Source of the DNA: TMP-24 sp031376305
GTDB lineage: Bacteria; Pseudomonadota; Alphaproteobacteria; Rhodobacterales; Rhodobacteraceae
Assembly (NCBI GenBank): GCA_031376305.1
Contig: JANMDM010000041.1
Coordinates: forward strand, 1-9,931
Direction of reading: 5' to 3'
Length of the DNA: 9,931 nucleotides
In this document: in pieces, positions 6,994-9,931 of the stretch
How the letters are laid out: each line of letters starts with the position of its first letter
Position numbering within the stretch: the first letter of the stretch is position 1
Made by a program: the position numbers and the translations under genes
Notes under the pieces: generated by a model
Seen by the model: the letters and a program-made list of their open reading frames with translations, nothing else
What the model was told of the DNA's origin: nothing
Databases searched by the model: none

Positions 6994-7034
6994 GCTGCAC
7001 GTCGGCTCTGTCAGACCGACCGCCCGCCGCCGCC

Positions 7035-7079
7035 AAAAGAAAAACCCCGCGCGCCGGGGTACCGGCACTCGCGGGGTTT
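7035..7079 (-). terminator. Intrinsic terminator after rplT
   Basis: On the minus strand AAACCCCGCG (7070-7079) pairs perfectly with CGCGGGGTTT (7042-7051). The loop itself contains a second hairpin (GCCGG/CCGGC, 7053-7057 and 7062-7066). TTTTTCTTTT follows, formed by the complement of 7035-7044. It begins 25 nt after the rplT stop. This is the strongest terminator in the window and separates the ribosomal-protein unit from the glycosyltransferase-pheST unit, unless there is read-through. Confidence 0.9.
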
Positions 7080-7104
7080 CAACTGTCCCTCAGTCCTGAG
7101 GCGT

Positions 7105-7467
7105 TTACGCGAGCGCGGCCTTCGCCTTTTCAACGATGGCGCCAAACGCTGCGGGCTCATTCACGGCCAGTTCGGCCAGAACCTTGCGGTCCACTTCGAT
7201 GCCTGCAACCGTCAGCGCGTTGATGAAACGCGAATAGCTCAAGCTTTCGTCGATGGCGCGGCAAGCGGCGTTGATCCGCTGGATCCACAGCGCGCGGAAG
7301 TTGCGCTTGCGGGTCTTACGGTCCCGTGTCGCGTATTGCATGGCCTTGTCTACGGCCTGCGTGGCGGTGCGGAAGTTGGTCGAGCGAGCGGCATAATAGC
7401 CTTTCGCCTTCTTGATCACCTTGCGGTGGCGGGCGTGCGTGACGACGCCGGATTTAACGCGTGACAT
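7105..7467 (-). CDS. rplT: 50S ribosomal protein L20
   Basis: Early-assembly protein of the large subunit that binds 23S rRNA; in several bacteria it also represses its own operon. The 120 residues match the family. The basic N-terminal arm (SRVKSGVVTHARHRKVIKKA, 2-21) and the signature KGYYAARSTNFRTATQAVDKA, starting at 22, are present, followed by DRKTRKRNFRALWIQRINAA (49-68) and the globular C-terminal domain. The start is ATG 7467 with AAGGAAAA about 6 nt upstream. It lies 12 nt after rpmI, with which it is co-transcribed, and ends before a strong intrinsic terminator. Confidence 0.98.
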   Translation of the reverse strand: MSRVKSGVVTHARHRKVIKKAKGYYAARSTNFRTATQAVDKAMQYATRDRKTRKRNFRALWIQRINAACRAIDESLSYSRFINALTVAGIEVDRKVLAELAVNEPAAFGAIVEKAKAALA

Positions 7468-7479
7468 ATGCTGTTTTCC

Positions 7480-7680
7480 TTACCGGTCGTAGGGCATGTA
7501 TTTCTTGACGATCTTCGCGTCCGACGCGCACAGGATCATTGTCCCGGTCACATCGCGGATGAATTTCGTCGTGCGTTTGATCATGCCGTGGCGTTTGCCG
7601 GCGGGGCCGGCTTTCACCTTGCCGGATGCGGTGAAGCTGAAACGCTTCTTCGCGGCGGACTTGGTCTTCATCTTGGGCAT
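7480..7680 (-). CDS. rpmI: 50S ribosomal protein L35
   Basis: Small basic protein of the 50S subunit, 66 residues as expected. MPKMKTKSAAKKRFSFTASG (1-20) is the family signature, followed by KVKAGPAGKRHGMIKRTTKFIRD, rich in Lys and Arg for rRNA contact. The frame runs open 15 codons further upstream, but the ATG at 7680, six nt after AGGAG, gives the conserved MPKMKTKS N-terminus. It is first of the rpmI-rplT pair; infC, which precedes these genes in many bacteria, is not in this position. Confidence 0.98.
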   Translation of the reverse strand: MPKMKTKSAAKKRFSFTASGKVKAGPAGKRHGMIKRTTKFIRDVTGTMILCASDAKIVKKYMPYDR

Positions 7681-7756
7681 TTCCATCTCCTGGTCGGGTG
7701 GTTGACGCGCGACTCGGCATGCCACTTAAGCCGGACGCGCGGGTATCAAGACGCGC

Positions 7757-7785
7757 CGTATATGCGGGCGCGGGCGGGTTGGCAA
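7757..7785 (-). promoter_or_regulatory. Promoter of rpmI-rplT
   Basis: On the minus strand TTGCCA (7780-7785) and TATACG (7757-7762) are separated by exactly 17 bp of GC-rich sequence, a good sigma70-type pair. A start near 7750 gives a leader of about 70 nt before rpmI. Three direct copies of GACGCGC (plus strand 7704-7710, 7734-7740, 7750-7756) lie in this leader and at the start site. An alternative -35 (TTGATA) has a poor spacer. Confidence 0.6.
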
Positions 7786-7924
7786 GGGGTGAGGGACGGG
7801 GCGGCGGCATTGCGCTTCATCGGCCCCTATGGCAACGTTTGCGCGGCGAGGCCCGCAATAGGTGCGCCGCCTACGCTTACTGCGGAACACGAAGCATATG
7901 AAGCATATATAGTCAGATTGAAAC
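7786..7924. promoter_or_regulatory. Intergenic region upstream of the unknown gene, with 9-bp tandem repeat
   Basis: The spacer between the rpmI promoter and the divergent unknown gene. GAAGCATAT occurs twice in tandem (7891-7899, 7900-7908) and runs into TATATA (7906-7911), a possible -10 for the rightward gene; no convincing -35 lies 16-18 bp upstream. A start at about 7918 would leave a 5' leader of fewer than 10 nt. A GCGGCG/CGCCGC inverted repeat lies within about 7842-7869. Confidence 0.4.
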
Positions 7925-8707
7925 ATGACCTATCCCTGGCGCGAGGAGCACAGGCTCCTTGCCCTGTATGATCTGAATCTGGACCTGCCGCCGGAAACGG
8001 TTCGCGCTGCCTTTGTTGGCTGCGTCGATACCCTGCCCTTCACCCCCAACCGCATGGCATTCGCAGTCGAGAGCAGGCCGAATCCGCGCCAGAAACGATT
8101 GGGCAAGGGGAAATCGGTCAACATGTTCCTGGCGGCGGAAACCCTGCCGATCCGATGGATCAATGTTGAAAGGATATATGAGGACAATTACTCGCAGCTC
8201 TCGGGTCAGATGTCGTTCGACCTGAAACGCGGCCGCATCGACATGAGCGCTCAGAGTGCGGAATTTGATCTGCCATCCGCTGTCAGCTTCGTCACCCGGT
8301 GCCTGCGCATTGGAACGCCGACCTATGGCTTCGCGCACCGGATGACCGGTGGGCTAGCAGCGTCCTTCTGGCCGTCCGGCGTCACAACGATGGATCTCGG
8401 CACCATGGAAACAAGCCAGGCGGAAAAGCTCGCAACCGCCCGTGCAACGTTGCTTGGCTCGTCGCTGAGCTGGTCGAAAGAACATCTGTCGAAGCTTCAC
8501 GATGTCTACGAGGTCAACATTCTGACCGAGAAACATCTTGAGCGTCCGATCATGGGCAAATCATTCAGCGGTTGGATAGACGAAGGAGGCCGGGGCAGTC
8601 TGTCGAAGTTGTCAGACGGTATTTTTGCATGGACCGTGCCCGATGCGGTCCGCCCGATTGTCCGCCACCATCTGTTGAACGCAGGGTGCCTTTTTGTGCA
8701 TGAGTAA
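7925..8707 (+). CDS. Uncharacterised 260-residue soluble protein (lone, lower-GC gene)
   Basis: I do not recognise this family. The protein is soluble, with no signal peptide or membrane helix. It appears to have two parts. The N-terminal part (about 1-125) alternates predicted strands and loops, with a basic patch PNPRQKRLGKGK (52-63). The C-terminal part (about 126-260) contains TPTYGFAHRM (131-140), HDVYEVNILTEKHL (192-205) and GWIDEGGRGSLSKLSDGIFAWTVP (216-239). The DVY-N-L-T then W-x-VP order looks like a conserved core rather than random translation. The start is ATG 7925, but there is no Shine-Dalgarno; the leader may be very short. Hand counts of four 60-nt samples gave about 45-60% GC against about 65% in a pyk sample. 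It opposes all nearby genes and ends at a hairpin with a T-run. Possibilities such as an orphan immunity-type protein or a transferred islet gene are speculation. Confidence 0.75.
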   Translation: MTYPWREEHRLLALYDLNLDLPPETVRAAFVGCVDTLPFTPNRMAFAVESRPNPRQKRLGKGKSVNMFLAAETLPIRWINVERIYEDNYSQLSGQMSFDLKRGRIDMSAQSAEFDLPSAVSFVTRCLRIGTPTYGFAHRMTGGLAASFWPSGVTTMDLGTMETSQAEKLATARATLLGSSLSWSKEHLSKLHDVYEVNILTEKHLERPIMGKSFSGWIDEGGRGSLSKLSDGIFAWTVPDAVRPIVRHHLLNAGCLFVHE

Positions 8708-8745
8708 CTGTAGTGACCCAACGACGATTTCGCACCAGCGAGCTG

Positions 8746-8775
8746 TAGGGTGGGTTTCAACCCACCATCTTTTTT
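8746..8775 (+). terminator. Dyad terminator/repeat after the unknown gene
   Basis: GTAGGGTGGGTTTCAACCCACC: arms GGTGGGT (8749-8755) and ACCCACC (8760-8766) with loop TTCA, then ATCTTTTTT, a proper intrinsic terminator 41 nt after the stop. The GTAGGGTGGG...CCCACC wording also resembles short dyad repeats I remember as scattered in many proteobacterial genomes, so it may be a repeat used as a terminator. Confidence 0.7.
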
Positions 8776-8909
8776 AAACCGCAAGGCAGCCCGGCACCGC
8801 CAAAGCCCACCGCGACTCCCCGCCGACAGCCTAATTTTCCCCTAACAAAAAACAAACAAACGATTTCAATTTCCTAGATATCCGTCCAGATCCGGACACC
8901 CGCCGTCTC
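8776..8909. other. Intergenic spacer with A/C-rich tract
   Basis: No gene seen. Positions 8841-8860 are nearly all A and C on the plus strand (runs of CAAA), so T/G-rich on the minus strand. The stretch 8831-8880 is clearly AT-rich compared with its surroundings. A weak 4-bp dyad (GTCC/GGAC, about 8884-8897) lies just after the stop of the small membrane protein on the minus strand, with the T-rich tract further on, so a loose terminator for the pyk unit is possible. Confidence 0.35.
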
Positions 8910-9134
8910 CTACCGGATAAAATGCGCAATTACCCGCAAAACCACTTCGGGGATATCCTCGGCCCTGTATCCAAGCGGGCTGGTGACCGCCGCGTAGGTG
9001 ATCAAGGCTCCGCCCAAGGTCACGAAAGCCGTGGCGCGGCGCAGCGGCTGCCCCGCCGAAAACGCCGAGATCAGCGCCGGGACCGACAGGATGACGAAGC
9101 ACAACCCAACAACCAGTGCGATATCGCTGTTCAT
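8910..9134 (-). CDS. Small two-helix membrane protein downstream of pyk
   Basis: A 74-residue hypothetical inner-membrane protein. TM1 covers about 5-25 (IALVVGLCFVILSVPALISAF) and TM2 about 34-51 (ATAFVTLGGALITYAAVT), joined by a short loop containing RR (32-33). A C-terminal amphipathic segment follows (EDIPEVVLRVIAHFIR, 59-74). The start is ATG 9134: GGAGG (9140-9144) is 5 nt upstream and overlaps the alternative GTG 9140, which is therefore unlikely. It begins 31 nt after the pyk stop on the same strand, so it is probably co-transcribed with pyk. The function is unknown and nothing in the sequence suggests a catalytic site. The coding call rests on the RBS, the two clean hydrophobic segments and the operon position. 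Confidence 0.75.
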   Translation of the reverse strand: MNSDIALVVGLCFVILSVPALISAFSAGQPLRRATAFVTLGGALITYAAVTSPLGYRAEDIPEVVLRVIAHFIR

Positions 9135-9139
9135 CCGCA

Positions 9140-9144
9140 CCTCC
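9140..9144 (-). promoter_or_regulatory. Ribosome binding site of the small membrane protein
   Basis: GGAGG on the minus strand, 5 nt before ATG 9134. It overlaps the upstream in-frame GTG and so picks the ATG as start. Confidence 0.65.
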
Positions 9145-9165
9145 GCTGATGCTGCATGGGGTTGA

Positions 9166-9931
9166 TTATTCAGGATCGGTGTTGAAAATCAACCGCTCAT
9201 CACAGGGGGCCACCCGCAGGATGTTTGTCGTGCCCTTGACGTTGAAAGGCACACCCGCCGTCACCACGATCTGGTCCTTCTCGGTGGCAAAGCCCTCGTC
9301 CCGCGCCGCTTTTGCGGCGCTGACCACCGCCATCTTAAAGCGGTCCACCGATGGGGTCAGCACGCAATGCACCCCCCAGGTCAGACACAGCCGCCTGAGC
9401 GTTGCGGTGATCGGCGTCAATGCCAGGATCGGCACGCGTGGCCGTTCGCGCGCCACCAGGCTGGCCGTGGTGCCTGACTGGCTGAAACAGCAGATCGCCT
9501 TGATGTCCGCCGTTTCGGCAATCTCGCGCGCCGCCGCGACGATGCCGTCGGCGACAGTTATCCGGTTAGCGCGGCGCGACGCTTCGATCACTTCGCGGTA
9601 GGTCGGATCGCTTTCCACCGATTTGGCGACATTATCCATCGTCGTCACCGCATCCACCGGAAAGGCCCCGGCGGCAGATTCCGCCGATAGCATCACCGCA
9701 TCGGCACCCTCATAAATCGCCGTCGCCACGTCCGAGACTTCAGCCCGCGTCGGCATCGGTGATTCGATCATGCTTTCCAGCATCTGGGTGGCCACGATCA
9801 CCGGTTTGGCCGCCGCACGACAGGCCCGCACCAGCCGCTTCTGGATCGGCGGCACCGAATAAACCGGCAACTCCACCCCCAGATCGCCGCGCGCCACCAT
9901 GATCCCGTCAGACACCGCCAAAATCTCGGCA
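9166..9931 (-). CDS. pyk: Pyruvate kinase, C-terminal part (5' end outside window)
   Basis: Final glycolytic enzyme, converting phosphoenolpyruvate and ADP to pyruvate and ATP in the cytoplasm. The frame is open to the window edge and 254 codons are present, about the C-terminal half of a protein usually about 470-480 residues long. The fragment starts in the barrel at SDGIMVARGDLGVELP (Mg/active-site loop), then PVIVATQMLESMI and PTRAEVSDVATAIYEGADAVMLSAESAAGAFPV, both classic barrel motifs. The C-terminal regulatory alpha/beta domain follows (AICCFSQSGTTASLVARERP ... LALTPITATLRRL). The TTG at 9921 is internal, not the start. The small membrane protein gene follows 31 nt after the stop TAA at 9166-9168. 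Confidence 0.97.
   Translation of the reverse strand, partial: AEILAVSDGIMVARGDLGVELPVYSVPPIQKRLVRACRAAAKPVIVATQMLESMIESPMPTRAEVSDVATAIYEGADAVMLSAESAAGAFPVDAVTTMDNVAKSVESDPTYREVIEASRRANRITVADGIVAAAREIAETADIKAICCFSQSGTTASLVARERPRVPILALTPITATLRRLCLTWGVHCVLTPSVDRFKMAVVSAAKAARDEGFATEKDQIVVTAGVPFNVKGTTNILRVAPCDERLIFNTDPE

Noticed and set aside
6875..7036. N-terminal extension of the glycosyltransferase to 7036
   Set aside because: The extra 54 residues are Arg/Ala-rich with no homology, cross the promoter region, and lack a ribosome site; GGAGG at 6881-6885 marks the real start.
6221..7099. 292-codon plus-strand open frame over the glycosyltransferase and the rplT terminator
   Set aside because: It runs through an intrinsic terminator and opposite a GT2 gene; the Arg/His-rich translation fits no family.
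7454..7810. 118-codon minus-strand frame overlapping rpmI
   Set aside because: It is out of frame with L35 and reads through the rpmI promoter and start region; Pro/Arg-rich shadow.
7884..7911. GGAAC at 7884-7888 as an ECF-sigma -35 element
   Set aside because: No matching -10 (such as CGTT or TCnnA) lies 16-17 bp downstream; the region there is TATATA.
9916..9931. Start of pyruvate kinase at the TTG at 9921
   Set aside because: The frame continues to the window edge and the sequence there is mid-protein, just before the SDGIMVARGD loop.

Overview
The window looks like chromosomal housekeeping DNA from a GC-rich alphaproteobacterium, most likely Rhodobacterales (Roseobacter/Rhodobacter group). 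The grounds are the protein sequences (alanine dehydrogenase, L20/L35, PheS/PheT, pyruvate kinase), the GC-rich codon use, and an intergenic repeat downstream of pheT that I associate with Rhodobacteraceae. No database search was possible, so the taxon is an inference.

Layout. The left edge holds the last 199 codons of alanine dehydrogenase (+). A hairpin that works in both directions lies between it and mscL (-). A YfcG-like glutathione S-transferase (+) is divergent from mscL and convergent with pheT. The centre is a minus-strand block which, in transcription order from right to left, reads rpmI, rplT, a strong intrinsic terminator, a family-2 glycosyltransferase, pheS, an ASCH-domain gene, and pheT. 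The glycosyltransferase to pheT part is tightly packed (13-nt gap, GTGA overlap, 32-nt gap) and is very probably one operon. To the right lies a lone plus-strand gene of unknown function (7925-8707) with visibly lower GC. The window ends with a small two-helix membrane protein gene and the C-terminal half of pyruvate kinase (both -).

How the genes work together. rpmI-rplT and pheS-pheT supply translation (two 50S proteins and both subunits of phenylalanyl-tRNA synthetase). pyk and ald are central carbon and amino-acid metabolism, mscL is osmotic protection, and the GST is thiol/redox metabolism. These are ordinary core genes.

The less ordinary parts are four. (a) An ASCH-domain (RNA-binding or RNA-acting fold) gene is translationally coupled between pheS and pheT. 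(b) A glycosyltransferase heads the same operon and is preceded by a possible 22-codon leader ORF that overlaps its start. (c) The lone, AT-richer unknown gene appears to interrupt the minus-strand pyk...rpmI-rplT block; it has a 9-bp tandem repeat in its promoter region and a dyad-type repeat/terminator at its 3' end. (d) A dyad repeat fills the pheT/GST convergent gap. I found no CRISPR array, tRNA, rRNA, transposase, integrase, phage gene or recognisable defence system. Item (c) is the only plausible candidate for an undescribed accessory function.
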